A stretch of 64,000 nucleotides of DNA from Tepidimonas taiwanensis (GCF_020162115.1 NZ_CP083911.1:744001-808000), one strand, 5' to 3'; positions 1 to 9,080 are shown, numbered from the stretch's first letter. Notes: generated by a model not told the origin, from the sequence alone. Translations and numbers: made by a program.

Positions 1-1
1 C

Positions 2-76
2 CTGATCCGCACCCCTGTCCCGTCGTCGGCTGCTGTGTCGGCGAATACCGAGGCCGAGGTCGCGTTGCCTGCCTGA
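2..76 (+). CDS. 3' end of an unidentified gene (partial)
   Basis: An open frame enters from the left edge and stops at TGA 74-76, giving 24 residues ending in ANTEAEVALPA. It is followed 21 bp later by a strong intrinsic terminator on the same strand, which is what a real gene end looks like. The fragment is too short and alanine/proline-rich to recognise. It could also be chance readthrough in GC-rich DNA. Confidence 0.4.
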   Translation: MIRTPVPSSAAVSANTEAEVALPA

Positions 77-97
77 GCGGCTTGGCGCTTTCTTGCC

Positions 98-122
98 GGT
101 GCCCTGTGGGGCACCTTTTTTT
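98..122 (+). terminator. Rho-independent terminator of the upstream gene
   Basis: Perfect 7-bp stem GGTGCCC (98-104) / GGGCACC (109-115) with a TGTG loop, followed at once by seven T residues (116-122). It separates the gene entering from the left from the heme operon, so hmuR needs its own promoter in 123-196. Confidence 0.9.
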
Positions 123-130
123 CCAGCTGT

Positions 131-159
131 ATCGTAATGCGAGTTATTCGTGTTACGAT
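131..159. promoter_or_regulatory. Palindromic operator candidate upstream of hmuR (Fur-like?)
   Basis: A 29-bp dyad centred on 145 has perfect outer arms ATCGTAA (131-137) and TTACGAT (153-159) and inner arms CGA (140-142) and TCG (148-150). Its right arm contains TACGAT, a possible -10, so the dyad would cover the core promoter, as expected of a repressor site. Heme-uptake operons are usually Fur-repressed. The inner part is reminiscent of the TGCGAAT-N-ATTCGCA form of Fur sites but is not a close match to the classical 19-bp box, so the regulator is unproven. Confidence 0.5.
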
Positions 160-196
160 TTGTGGTGAGAGCTCGGTCTCAAGAAAGGAGTGTTTC

Positions 197-2422
197 ATGC
201 GAGGAGAAGCGGGGCGGTGGCGCTGGCGTGCTGTGGCATGGGCCGCAGCGTGGGTGGCGGCGACGGCGTGGGCGCAGTCGGCTGATGAGCCGTTGCCGGC
301 GGTGGTGGTGACGGGTGCGCGCAGCGAGCGTGCGCCGAACGAGGTGCCCGCCACCATCGATGTGCTCGGCGGCGAGGCGCTCAACCCTGCGGAGGTGCAA
401 GATATTCGTGATCTGGTGCGTGACCTGCCCAACGTGAGCGTGCGTCGCGCGGCGGTGCGGTTCTCGGCCGTCTCGCCCGGGGGGACGGGTCGTGAGGGCA
501 ACGCCGGCTTCAACATCCGAGGGCTGGAGGGCAATCGCGTGTTGCTGCTGGTTGATGGCGTGCGCATGCCACGGGAGTTGGTCAGCGGCGTTTTCGGCTC
601 GGCCGCGTTCGGGCGCGACTACTACGACATGGGGCTCATCGATCGGGTGGAGATCCAGCGCGGGGCTGCGTCCGCGTTATACGGTTCGGACGGTTTGGCG
701 GGCATCGTCGCGATGCAGACCATCCAGCCTCAAGCGCTGTTGCAGCCTGGGGCGACGTTGGGCGGGCGGGCGGTGATGGCTTACGACGAAGAAGATCGGC
801 ATCGTCGGCTGGGCTTGACCGTCGCCGGGCGCGCCAGCGAGGCGTGGTCGTGGCTGGGGGCGGTGCAGCTGGGGCGCGCGCGCGAGCTCGACAATCAGGG
901 CACGGTGGACGCCCCCAACAGCACCCGAACGCGTCCCAACCCTGAGCGCATGGAACAGTCAGCGGTATTGGCCAAGGCCGTCTGGCAGCCCGATGCGCGG
1001 CAGCGGCAGCAGTTCACCGTGGAGCACCTGGAGCGCGACGGGCGGGTGGAGGCGCTCAGTGGGCGGTCGGTCACTATCTCGAGTCCGCTGTCGGTGGCCG
1101 ATTTGGACGGCACGCTCGATATGCGGCGCACCCGCTTTTCGTGGGACGGGCGCTGGCGCGTAGACGCCGCCTGGGCCGACGAAATGCAGGTACTGCTGGC
1201 GTGGCAGCAGGCAAGGGCACAAGAGTCGGCAATCGAATTTCGTCCGCTGCAGCCCGCTGCGACGCAAGAGCGCGAGCGCACGGTACGGTATGGCGAAAAC
1301 CTCTGGCAAGCGTCCTGGCAGGCGCAGCGCAGCGTATCGTTGGGCAAGGATTGGGGTGTGCGCACGGTATATGGCCTGGATTTGACCCGCACCGAGTTGG
1401 ATAACCTGGTGACGGGGCGGGTGCCGCCGTCGTACGAGCGTTATCCGCTCAAGCGCTTCCCGGACACGGTGGAGCGCAACACGGCGCTGTTCGTGCAGAC
1501 CGAGTGGGCCAGCGAGGCCTTCAGTGTGATACCGGCGCTGCGTTGGGATCGCGTGGAGCTGGACGCGCGGCGCGATGCCTTGTATCCGCGCGATCCGGCG
1601 TCGCTGCGCGACGACGCACTCTCGCCCAAGCTGGGGATGATTTGGCGCTACGCGCCGGGTGCCCAACTGTACGCCAACTGGGCTGCCGGGTTTCGGGCAC
1701 CCGGGGCGCTGCAGTTGAACAACTTTTTCGAAAATCTGGCGGGGGCGGGGTTTGCCTATCGAACGATTCCCAACCCCAACCTCAAGCCCGAGACCAGTCA
1801 CACCCTGGAGTTGGGTTGGCGGCGACAGGGCGACACGTGGCAGACCGAGGCGGTGGTTTTTCGAGGGCGCTACCGCGACTTTATCGAGGATTTGGTGCCC
1901 GTGTCGGGCGTGGGTACGGCGAGCGATCCGATCACGTACCAAGCGGTCAACCGCGACCGCGTGACGTTGCGGGGCGTCGAGTTCAAGGTGCGTTGGTCCA
2001 TCACGCCCCTAACGACATTGCGCGTGGCTTATGGGCTGACAAAAGGAACCGTGGACACGACGGGGCGGCCGCTCAACTCTGTCAATCCGCCGGAGCTCGT
2101 GGTTGGGGTGGAGCATCGATTGAATGAGGCGTGGACACTGGGCGCAACGGCGCGCCACGTGTGGGCCAAACGCGCGTCGGATGTCGACGCCAGCGGTTTG
2201 AGTGGTGGCCCGTTCTTGCCGCCGAGCTTTACGACGCTCGATGTGCGGGCGCGCTGGCGCATCGATCGGGATTGGCAGTTGAGTGCGACGGTGCGCAATG
2301 TTGCCGATCGGAAATATTGGGAGTGGACGAACGTGCGTGGGTTGTCGGCGACGTTGCCGGTCATCGATGCTTACAGCGCGCCGGGCAGAGCGGTGTCGGT
2401 GGCGCTGACACGCACCTTCTGA
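197..2422 (+). CDS. hmuR: TonB-dependent heme/hemoglobin receptor
   Basis: Outer-membrane receptor of 741 residues that would bind heme or hemoprotein and import heme with TonB energy. I chose ATG 197 because AAGGAG lies at 185-190 and a signal peptide ending ...TAWAQ follows; the frame is open further upstream but that part overlaps the operator candidate. A short TonB-box-like segment (PAVVVTGAR) opens the mature protein, then the plug domain and the beta-barrel ending in TRTF (terminal aromatic). The FRAP (499-502) and NPNL (526-529) boxes typical of bacterial heme receptors are both present. First gene of hmuRSTUV, 28 bp before hmuS. Base use in this operon looks less GC-extreme than in the genes after 6300. 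Confidence 0.9.
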   Translation: MRGEAGRWRWRAVAWAAAWVAATAWAQSADEPLPAVVVTGARSERAPNEVPATIDVLGGEALNPAEVQDIRDLVRDLPNVSVRRAAVRFSAVSPGGTGREGNAGFNIRGLEGNRVLLLVDGVRMPRELVSGVFGSAAFGRDYYDMGLIDRVEIQRGAASALYGSDGLAGIVAMQTIQPQALLQPGATLGGRAVMAYDEEDRHRRLGLTVAGRASEAWSWLGAVQLGRARELDNQGTVDAPNSTRTRPNPERMEQSAVLAKAVWQPDARQRQQFTVEHLERDGRVEALSGRSVTISSPLSVADLDGTLDMRRTRFSWDGRWRVDAAWADEMQVLLAWQQARAQESAIEFRPLQPAATQERERTVRYGENLWQASWQAQRSVSLGKDWGVRTVYGLDLTRTELDNLVTGRVPPSYERYPLKRFPDTVERNTALFVQTEWASEAFSVIPALRWDRVELDARRDALYPRDPASLRDDALSPKLGMIWRYAPGAQLYANWAAGFRAPGALQLNNFFENLAGAGFAYRTIPNPNLKPETSHTLELGWRRQGDTWQTEAVVFRGRYRDFIEDLVPVSGVGTASDPITYQAVNRDRVTLRGVEFKVRWSITPLTTLRVAYGLTKGTVDTTGRPLNSVNPPELVVGVEHRLNEAWTLGATARHVWAKRASDVDASGLSGGPFLPPSFTTLDVRARWRIDRDWQLSATVRNVADRKYWEWTNVRGLSATLPVIDAYSAPGRAVSVALTRTF

Positions 2423-2450
2423 AGTGTGGTTACAAACCCGGAGGTTGATC

Positions 2451-3557
2451 ATGGAACGACAAGAGCTGGAAGCTGTACGCGCCGAAGCACAACGGGTGCG
2501 CGCTGTAATGGCACAAGCGCGCACGCGTGGACAGCGCCAACGGGAAGCGGCGATCGCTGCGGCAACCAGTGAGGGGGCGGCGTTGGCGGCACACACGCCG
2601 GCGCTTTGGCCCGATCGGCGTGCGACGGATACCGGCCCTTACGTCCAGCCACTGCGGCCGGACTGGCTGGCGTTGTTGCGAGCGCTGCAACCCTGTGGGC
2701 CATTGATGGCACTGACACGCAACGACAGCGTGGTCCACGAAAAAGTGGGGGTGTACGAAAATCTTTCCGCCGAAGGGGGCGTCGGCTTGGCGCTGGGGCG
2801 CGATATCGATTTGCGCTTATTTTTCCAGCATTGGCAGGCGGGGTTTGCGGTTTCCGATGCGCCGGGGGAGGTGCCGCGCAGCATTCAAATTTTTGACGAC
2901 ACGGGGCAAGCCGTGCACAAGATATTTGTGCGACCGAACTCCGATACGCGGGCTTGGCAATCGGCGCTGGCACCTTTTCTCGACGAGGGGCGCTTGCCAT
3001 CGGTGTTTTTGGCGTCACGCGATGCAGATGACGACAGAGGGGAGTCCAGTTGCGATGCTGCGGAATTTTTGCACGCGTGGTCGCAGATGACCGATACCCA
3101 CGAGTTTTTTGGTTTGCTCAAGCGTTTTGGTGTCAGTCGCTGGCAGGCGATGCAGTTGGCCCGGGGGCACTACACCGAAAGGAAAGCGCCCTCCGCAGTG
3201 GAGCGCTTGTTGCAAGCCGCGGCTTTCGAGGGGGAGCCGATAATGGTTTTTGTGGGCAACCGCGGTTGTATCCAGATTCACACCGGCCCCGTGCGGCGGG
3301 TGGAGACGCTGGATCTGCATGGGCAAACCTGGGTCAATGTGCTGGATGAAGGGTTCAATCTGCATCTGTTGCTCGACGATGTCGACAGTTGCTGGGTGGT
3401 GCGAAAACCTACCGTGGACGGTGAGGTGACCTCCCTTGAGGTTTATGACCGACGCGGTCGGTGTGTCGCCATGTTGTTTGGCGCGCGCAAGCCCGGACAG
3501 CCGGAGTCCGGTGCTTGGCGGGGTTTGTTGCGGGCGCTGGAAGAGGTGACGGCATGA
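2451..3557 (+). CDS. hmuS: Hemin-degrading factor, HemS/HmuS family
   Basis: Cytoplasmic protein of 368 residues matching the HemS/HmuS/ChuS family in length and in position after the receptor. These proteins are internal duplications of a beta-sheet fold that bind incoming heme and pass it on or degrade it. GGAGG at 2440-2444 supports ATG 2451. The N-terminal third carries a long charged alpha-helical stretch; the two halves (about 70-190 and 220-365) each carry the family pattern around VFVGNRGCIQIHTGPV and its counterpart. The stop overlaps the hmuT start (ATGA, 3554-3557), which implies coupled translation. Exact enzymatic role (heme storage or oxygenase-like) cannot be decided from sequence here. 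Confidence 0.85.
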   Translation: MERQELEAVRAEAQRVRAVMAQARTRGQRQREAAIAAATSEGAALAAHTPALWPDRRATDTGPYVQPLRPDWLALLRALQPCGPLMALTRNDSVVHEKVGVYENLSAEGGVGLALGRDIDLRLFFQHWQAGFAVSDAPGEVPRSIQIFDDTGQAVHKIFVRPNSDTRAWQSALAPFLDEGRLPSVFLASRDADDDRGESSCDAAEFLHAWSQMTDTHEFFGLLKRFGVSRWQAMQLARGHYTERKAPSAVERLLQAAAFEGEPIMVFVGNRGCIQIHTGPVRRVETLDLHGQTWVNVLDEGFNLHLLLDDVDSCWVVRKPTVDGEVTSLEVYDRRGRCVAMLFGARKPGQPESGAWRGLLRALEEVTA

Positions 3558-4441
3558 CCCCACGCGTGCTGTCGTGGCGGCGCCGGTCATGGCTCGGCGC
3601 AATGGCGGGCGGCGTGGCGGCAGCGTGGGGATGGCCGTCGTGGGCGCGGCCGACGCCGCTGCGCTTGGTCAGCGTGTCGGGTGCGTTGACCGAAGTGGTT
3701 TATGTGTTGGGTCAACAAGACAAGCTCGTGGGGGTGGACAGCACCAGCACCTACCCGGATGCGGCGCAGCGCCTGCCACGGGTGGGGTATATGCGCCAGC
3801 TCTCAGCCGAGGGAATTTTGTCGCTGCGGCCGACGGCATTGCTGGCCACGACGGAAGCGGGACCCGCAGCGGTGATACGTCAGTTACGGGATGCGGGGCT
3901 GCGCATGCACGTGGTGCCCGTCGAGTATACGTGGGAGGATGTGCGGCGCAAAATCGAAGTCGTCGGCGAGGCCACTCAGGCGCAATCGCAGGCCCGCTTT
4001 CTTTGGCAGCAGATCGCGTCCGCGCGCGACGAGCTGCAGCGGCGCGTCGCCGCAGTGTCGGCGCAATCGCCCCAAGCGATATTTGTGTTGGGGCATGGGG
4101 GCAGTCCCTTGGTGGCTGGGCGACAAACCGCGGGCGACGCGGTGTTGCGCTTGATGGGAGCGCGCAATCCCTTGCACGACCACTACGAGGGCTATCGGCC
4201 ACTCAATGCCGAGGCGTTGGCGGGGTTGGCACTCGACGCCGTGGTGACCACGCGTGAGACCGTGCAGGCGCTCGGTGGCGAGGCGCAGTGGTGGGAGCGC
4301 CCCCATTGGCAGGCCGTGCTGCGCCGGGGAAAACGCCCGGTGCTGTGGTACGAAGATGCGCTGGCGCTGCTGGGTTTTGGTCCGCGGTTGCCCGCGGTGC
4401 TGCGCCGCGGGGCGAGGGCGCTGGGGACATGGCAGGGTTGA
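3554..4441 (+). CDS. hmuT: Heme ABC transporter, periplasmic heme-binding protein
   Basis: Substrate-binding protein of 295 residues in the HmuT/BtuF-like class, expected to take heme from the receptor to the inner-membrane transporter. The N-terminus SWRRRSWLGAMAGGVAAAWG has consecutive arginines before a hydrophobic stretch and could be a Tat signal, though an ordinary Sec signal is possible. Family features include the opening RLVSVSGALTEVVYVLGQ and the VGVDSTSTYP segment. Start ATG 3554 overlaps the hmuS stop, and the 3' end overlaps hmuU by 13 bp. Operon position with hmuU and hmuV makes the assignment secure even without a similarity search. Confidence 0.88.
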   Translation: MTPRVLSWRRRSWLGAMAGGVAAAWGWPSWARPTPLRLVSVSGALTEVVYVLGQQDKLVGVDSTSTYPDAAQRLPRVGYMRQLSAEGILSLRPTALLATTEAGPAAVIRQLRDAGLRMHVVPVEYTWEDVRRKIEVVGEATQAQSQARFLWQQIASARDELQRRVAAVSAQSPQAIFVLGHGGSPLVAGRQTAGDAVLRLMGARNPLHDHYEGYRPLNAEALAGLALDAVVTTRETVQALGGEAQWWERPHWQAVLRRGKRPVLWYEDALALLGFGPRLPAVLRRGARALGTWQG

Positions 4442-5484
4442 CGGTGCGCGGGGGCGGCGCACGGCGATTGCCGGGTGCGCCGACGCTGACAGCCTTGGTG
4501 CTGGTGACGCTGCTGGCCGTTGGGTGGGCGGGGCGTCAAGGGGCCTTGGGCATTGGCTGGGAGGTGCTGTGGGAGGTTTCCGACCCCTCCTTGGCAGGTC
4601 CCGCTTGGGTTTTTTGGCACCTTCGTCTGCCACGAATGGCGCTGGCGCTGCTGGTCGGTGCGGGACTGGGTGTGGCCGGGGCGTTGATGCAGGGGCTGTT
4701 TCGCAATCCGTTGGCGGATCCGGGCGTGGTGGGTGTCAGCAGCGGTGCGGCGCTCGCCGCCGGTCTGACCATCGTTGTGTTGGCCAATGTTTGGCCCGAA
4801 GCACCGCGGTTACTGGGCAGCTGGACGCTGGTGCTCATGGCGTTCGTTGGCGGGCTGGTCACGACGGGGTGGGTGTACCGATTGGCTCAGAGCGAGCACG
4901 GCTTGCGCGTGGGGGTGATGCTGTTGGCGGGTATCGCCGTCAACGCGCTGGCCGGGGCGGGCATAGGTATGCTGGGGTATGTGGCCAACGATGAGCAGCT
5001 GCGCAACTACCAGTTGTGGATGCTGGGGAGTCTGGCCGGGGCGCGCTGGGCGTCGGTGGGTACCTTGGCCGCGGTGGTGTTGCCGTTGTGCGTGTGGTCG
5101 CTGGTGTGGGCGCGCCCGCTCAACGCGCTGGCACTGGGAGAGGCGCAAGCGGTTTTGTTGGGCGTGCCGGTCGAGCGCTTGAAGCGCACGGTCTTGTGGA
5201 GCACGGCGGCGCTGACAGGGGCGTGCACGGCCACCGTGGGGGCCGTGGGATTCATCGGTTTGGTGGCACCGCACATGGTGCGGATGTTGTTGGGGCCGGA
5301 TCACCGCTGGGTCATCCCGGGCTCCGCCCTGATGGGAGGGTGTCTGGTGGTGCTGGCCGATGCAGCGGCGCGTACCTGGCTGGCCCCGGCGGAGATGCCG
5401 CTGGGGGTATTGACTGCGCTGATGGGGGGTCCCCTGTTCGTCGCTTTGTTGCGCCGCGCCCGCCATCTGGAGGGCGAGCGGTGA
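4429..5484 (+). CDS. hmuU: Heme ABC transporter permease (FecCD family)
   Basis: Inner-membrane permease of 351 residues with about nine to ten hydrophobic segments, typical of the FecCD/BtuC family. Diagnostic stretches are LRLPRMALALLVGAGLGVAG near residue 65 and GFIGLVAPHMVRMLLGPDHR near residue 275, the latter being the coupling region that contacts the ATPase. ATG 4429 lies inside the end of hmuT, so translation is probably coupled. It should pair with HmuV to import heme delivered by HmuT. The C-terminus FVALLRRARHLEGER is usual for the family. Confidence 0.9.
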   Translation: MAGLTVRGGGARRLPGAPTLTALVLVTLLAVGWAGRQGALGIGWEVLWEVSDPSLAGPAWVFWHLRLPRMALALLVGAGLGVAGALMQGLFRNPLADPGVVGVSSGAALAAGLTIVVLANVWPEAPRLLGSWTLVLMAFVGGLVTTGWVYRLAQSEHGLRVGVMLLAGIAVNALAGAGIGMLGYVANDEQLRNYQLWMLGSLAGARWASVGTLAAVVLPLCVWSLVWARPLNALALGEAQAVLLGVPVERLKRTVLWSTAALTGACTATVGAVGFIGLVAPHMVRMLLGPDHRWVIPGSALMGGCLVVLADAAARTWLAPAEMPLGVLTALMGGPLFVALLRRARHLEGER

Positions 5485-6305
5485 GCATGGGGGCATCCGA
5501 GGCGGCCGCTTCGCCGGCGGTGGGGGTGCGCGATGTCCGTGTGATGGCGGGCAAGCGCTGCCTGTTGACGGTGTCCGATTTGCAGCTGCAGCCTGGACGG
5601 TTGGTTGCGGTGCTGGGCCCCAACGGTGCGGGCAAATCCACCCTGCTGGGGGTGATGGGAGGGTGGATACGGTATCAGGGAACATGCCATTGGGAGGGGC
5701 GCGAGCTGTCGAGTTGGTCCGTGACCGAGTTGGCGCGTCGCCGAGCGGTCATGATGCAGCAAAGCACGGTCGCTTTTGACTTTACGGCCGAAGAGGTGGT
5801 GCGCTTGGGGCGCTATCCGCACCGACACTCACCGCACGCGGACGAGGATGCACTGGTTCTCGAGGCCATGCGCGCGGCCGACGTGGTGCATTTGCGTCAG
5901 ACGGTGTTGGGCGTGCTCAGCGGCGGGGAGCGGGCCCGCGTGCACTGGGCGCGCGCGTGGGCACAGCTGGAGTGCCCGGGGTGGCCCCAGCGACGCCCCC
6001 AAGCGGCTGGGTGGCTGCTGCTGGATGAGCCGACGGCAGCGTTGGATCTGGCTCACCAGCACCGCCTGTTGGCGCTGCTGCGCCAAGCGTGCGAGGCGCA
6101 CGGCTTGGGTGCCGTGGTGGTGTTGCACGACTTGAACTTGGCCCTGCGCTATGCGCACGAGGCGGTGCTCGTTTGTGATGGCACCGTTTGCAGTCACGGA
6201 GCCGTTCGGGATGTGTTGCAGCCACAGCGCATCGGCGCGGTGTGGCGGGTGCAGGCCCGCTGGCTCGATGACACGGCGACGGGCCTGCCCTATTTGGTCA
6301 TTTGA
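5481..6305 (+). CDS. hmuV: Heme ABC transporter ATP-binding protein
   Basis: ATPase of 274 residues. Visible motifs: Walker A GPNGAGKST (46-54), signature LSGGERARVHWARA near 147, Walker B LLLDEPTAALD near 181, and the H-loop VVLHDLN. The start GTG 5481 overlaps the hmuU stop (GTGA) and has GGAGGG at 5469-5474; ATG 5487 is the alternative. HmuV-type proteins have the ALD after the Walker B followed by HQH, seen here as LDLAHQHRLL. The gene converges on bamC with an 8-bp overlap of the two coding ends and no terminator between them. Confidence 0.9.
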   Translation: MSMGASEAAASPAVGVRDVRVMAGKRCLLTVSDLQLQPGRLVAVLGPNGAGKSTLLGVMGGWIRYQGTCHWEGRELSSWSVTELARRRAVMMQQSTVAFDFTAEEVVRLGRYPHRHSPHADEDALVLEAMRAADVVHLRQTVLGVLSGGERARVHWARAWAQLECPGWPQRRPQAAGWLLLDEPTAALDLAHQHRLLALLRQACEAHGLGAVVVLHDLNLALRYAHEAVLVCDGTVCSHGAVRDVLQPQRIGAVWRVQARWLDDTATGLPYLVI

Positions 6306-7422
6306 GGTCTTCGACCAGTAACTGCATGATGCGTTGGGCGTCTGTGCTGGGCGCGCTTTGGCCTTGCGCGTCGAGCACGGTCACGCGGGTGCCGCCTTCT
6401 GCGGCTGCCACGCGAATACGGTAGCGGCTGGGGGCCGTCGGCGCAGGGCTGCTCTTGAACCAGCCGGTGATGCGCCCGAAGAAGCCGGGCTCCTTGCTCG
6501 CCGTGTTTTCGTCCGGCGGCACGTAGCGCACGAAGTAGGTGCCCTCGGCGCGGTTGCGGTCCTCGACGGTGAAGCCGCTGCGGTCCAGCGCGAGGCCGAC
6601 GCGGCGCCACGCGCGGTCGAAGTTCTCGTCGATGACGACCGTGGGTTGGCCGTTGACGGTTTCCAGCCGCGCCACGGCCGGTCGCACGCCGGCCGCGATC
6701 GCGGCTTTGGACTGTTCCTCACTGACGCCGAGCTTGACCATCAGGCGGCGCAGGAACTCGGCCTCCAGCTCGGGGTCGGCCGGGCGCGGCTGCCAGACGG
6801 TGTTGTCCTTGCGTTCGGTCGAGTAGACCTCGACCATGCCGCGGTGGCTGATGAAGATGTCGCTACCGCCATTGGCGTTGCGCTCGACGCGGGTGCGGAA
6901 CTTGTCGCGCTCACCCGTGGAGTAAAGGTTGTCGAACAGCTTGCCGATGGTGGCGCGGATGATGTCCTGCGGGATCTTGGCGCGGTTCTCGGCCCAGTCG
7001 GTTTCCATCAGCCCGAGCTGCGGTTGGTCGAGCGTGAGCAGAAACCCGTTTTCCTGCCAGAAGTCGCGCAGCGCCGGCCACAGCGCGTCGGGCGTGCGGT
7101 CGACGACCAGCCAGCGCTGGTTGCCGGCGCGCTCGATGCGCACGTCGCCGATCTGGCTGGGGGCGGCCGTGCCGGTGGGGCGCGCGGCCGCGCTCGCCTG
7201 GTAGCCGGATGCGGTCACGGTCGTGCCCGGCAGCACGTAGCGCGAGTCGCGCGCGAGCTGCGTCAGGTCCGGCGGCACCTCCAGGCTGTTGACCTGCTTG
7301 GCGCTCTTGTAGTCGATGCGGGTTTCCTCGAGCACCGAGCAGCCGCTGGCGAGCAGGGCGGCCAGGGCGAGCGGGGCCAGACGGGTGGGAGCCGGAAAGC
7401 GAAGGCGTCGGGTGGCGGGCAT
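6298..7422 (-). CDS. bamC: Outer membrane assembly lipoprotein BamC
   Basis: Lipoprotein of 374 residues, accessory subunit of the BAM complex that inserts beta-barrel proteins into the outer membrane. A lipoprotein signal with lipobox LASGC ends at Cys28, followed by the unstructured segment with YKSAKQVNSLEVPPDLTQ that in BamC binds BamD. Two helix-grip domains follow. I chose ATG 7422, with GAGG upstream, because it gives a normal signal peptide. An in-frame ATG at 7467 that overlaps the dapA stop would add 15 residues. Order dapA-bamC matches E. coli and many proteobacteria, implying one transcript. Confidence 0.9.
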   Translation of the reverse strand: MPATRRLRFPAPTRLAPLALAALLASGCSVLEETRIDYKSAKQVNSLEVPPDLTQLARDSRYVLPGTTVTASGYQASAAARPTGTAAPSQIGDVRIERAGNQRWLVVDRTPDALWPALRDFWQENGFLLTLDQPQLGLMETDWAENRAKIPQDIIRATIGKLFDNLYSTGERDKFRTRVERNANGGSDIFISHRGMVEVYSTERKDNTVWQPRPADPELEAEFLRRLMVKLGVSEEQSKAAIAAGVRPAVARLETVNGQPTVVIDENFDRAWRRVGLALDRSGFTVEDRNRAEGTYFVRYVPPDENTASKEPGFFGRITGWFKSSPAPTAPSRYRIRVAAAEGGTRVTVLDAQGQSAPSTDAQRIMQLLVEDLK

Positions 7423-7466
7423 GGTGATCCTCGGGTGATCGGGGGTGCGCGCGCGGGATGGGTTCA

Positions 7467-8351
7467 TCACAGCAGGCCGGCGGCGCGCAGGGCCGCTTCC
7501 ACCGCGCCGTGGTGAGCGGGGGACAGCGGCGTCATCGGCAGGCGCAGCGTCGGGCCGCACAGGCCCAGGCGGGCCATGGCCCACTTGACGGGAATGGGGT
7601 TGGCCTCGACGAAGAGCTGCTTGTGCAGCGGCATCAACTGCATCTGGATGCGCATCGCGGTGCGCGCGTCGCCCGCGATGGCCGCCGCGCACAGCTCGTG
7701 CATCAGGCGCGGCGCGACGTTGGCGGTGACGCTGACGTTGCCCTGGCCGCCGCACAGCATCAACGCGACGGCCGTCGCATCATCACCGGAGTACACGGCA
7801 AAGTGCGCAGGCTTTTCGCGAATGAGCCACTGGGCGCGCTCAATGTTGCCGGTGGCCTCCTTGATGCCGACGATGCCCGGGATTTCGGCCAGACGCAACA
7901 CGGTTTCGGGCAGCAAATCGGCGACGGTGCGGCCGGGCACGTTGTAGAGGATGATCGGCAGGTCACCGGTCGCCTCGGCGATGGCCTTGAAGTGCCGGTA
8001 CAGCCCTTCCTGCGTCGGTTTGTTGTAGTAGGGCACGACCTGCAACTGGCAGTCGGCACCGACCTTGCGGGCAAATTCGGCCAGTGCGATGGCTTCGCGT
8101 GTCGAATTGCCGCCGCAGCCGGCCATGATGGGGCGGCGGCCCGCGGCTCTTTCCACGGCCACGCGAATGATCTCGCAGTGTTCTTCGACAGTGACAGTGG
8201 GCGACTCGCCGGTCGTGCCGACCACGCCGATGCAGTCGGTGCCTTGTTCGATGTGCCAGTCGATCAGTTTGCGCAGCGTGTCGTAATCGACGCTGCCGTC
8301 CTCGTGCATCGGGGTGACGAGGGCGACGATACTGCCGGTGATGGGCTTCAT
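7467..8351 (-). CDS. dapA: 4-hydroxy-tetrahydrodipicolinate synthase
   Basis: Cytoplasmic enzyme of 294 residues that condenses pyruvate with aspartate semialdehyde, the first committed step of lysine and diaminopimelate synthesis. The TIM-barrel family motifs are complete: GTTGESPT (45-52), LYNVPGRT with Tyr136, and the Schiff-base lysine in GIKEATGN (Lys164). Length equals the E. coli enzyme. It lies 90 bp downstream of a methyltransferase gene on the same strand and 44 bp upstream of bamC. A good ribosome-binding site is not obvious before ATG 8351. Confidence 0.95.
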   Translation of the reverse strand: MKPITGSIVALVTPMHEDGSVDYDTLRKLIDWHIEQGTDCIGVVGTTGESPTVTVEEHCEIIRVAVERAAGRRPIMAGCGGNSTREAIALAEFARKVGADCQLQVVPYYNKPTQEGLYRHFKAIAEATGDLPIILYNVPGRTVADLLPETVLRLAEIPGIVGIKEATGNIERAQWLIREKPAHFAVYSGDDATAVALMLCGGQGNVSVTANVAPRLMHELCAAAIAGDARTAMRIQMQLMPLHKQLFVEANPIPVKWAMARLGLCGPTLRLPMTPLSPAHHGAVEAALRAAGLL

Positions 8352-8441
8352 GGGATGTGTTCGGGCCGAGTGAATCGTGCAGCGGGCATTCTAACCACGC
8401 GCGTGCCGCCCCGCGCCACGCGCGATGGATGGCGCGGCGCG

Positions 8442-9017
8442 CTACAGCGGGTAGCGCGGCGGGGCGAGGGGATCGTGGGGCAGCTCCCGCACCGCGGCGA
8501 TGCGCTGCACGAAGCGCGCCGGGGCGTCGAGGAACCCGTCCTCGTACGCGACGACGCGCAGCCCTTCGCAGGCGCGCAGCAGCTCGCCCGGGGCGAGCAG
8601 GAAGTCCGCCCGGGCCGGGCGCCCCACCGTCTCGTTACCCTGGGCGAAGGTCTCGTACAGCAGCACGCCGCCCGGGGCGACCGACGCGACGAGCGTGGGC
8701 AGCAGCGGCCGCCACAGGTAGTTCGTCACAACCACGACGTCGAAGCGTTTTCCGGGTAGCGGCCACGGGCCGTTTTCGATATCGGCCTCGATGGGCGTCA
8801 GGTGGGGATGCGCGGCGGGCAGCGCGGCGAGCGCCTGCGCGTCGCGGTCCACGGCGGTGACCTGATACCCCTGCGCGAGCAGCCAGCGCACGTGCCGGCC
8901 GCGGCCGCAGGCGACGTCCAGCGCGCGGCGCGGGCGGCCGTCGGAGGGGTCCAGCGTCCGCATCAGCGGCGCAAAACGCGTGATCCACGGCGAGGGCGGC
9001 AGGTCGGCGCAGGACAT
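8442..9017 (-). CDS. SAM-dependent class I methyltransferase
   Basis: Protein of 191 residues with a Rossmann methyltransferase core: motif I ALDVACGRGRHVRWLLAQG (about 32-50), acidic end of strand 2 VTAVDRDAQAL, and motif IV region FDVVVVTNYLWRPLL. The combination resembles TehB/UbiE-like small methyltransferases often annotated as methyltransferase type 11 or 12. The substrate cannot be told from sequence. It sits between a tiny membrane-protein gene and dapA on the same strand, so it may be cotranscribed with them, but no functional link is evident. Confidence 0.75.
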   Translation of the reverse strand: MSCADLPPSPWITRFAPLMRTLDPSDGRPRRALDVACGRGRHVRWLLAQGYQVTAVDRDAQALAALPAAHPHLTPIEADIENGPWPLPGKRFDVVVVTNYLWRPLLPTLVASVAPGGVLLYETFAQGNETVGRPARADFLLAPGELLRACEGLRVVAYEDGFLDAPARFVQRIAAVRELPHDPLAPPRYPL

Positions 9018-9080
9018 GGCGGGATGAAGCGTGCGGAGGCGGTGGGGGAGGGCGTGGGGGGCGCAAGGGATGGTGAGCCG

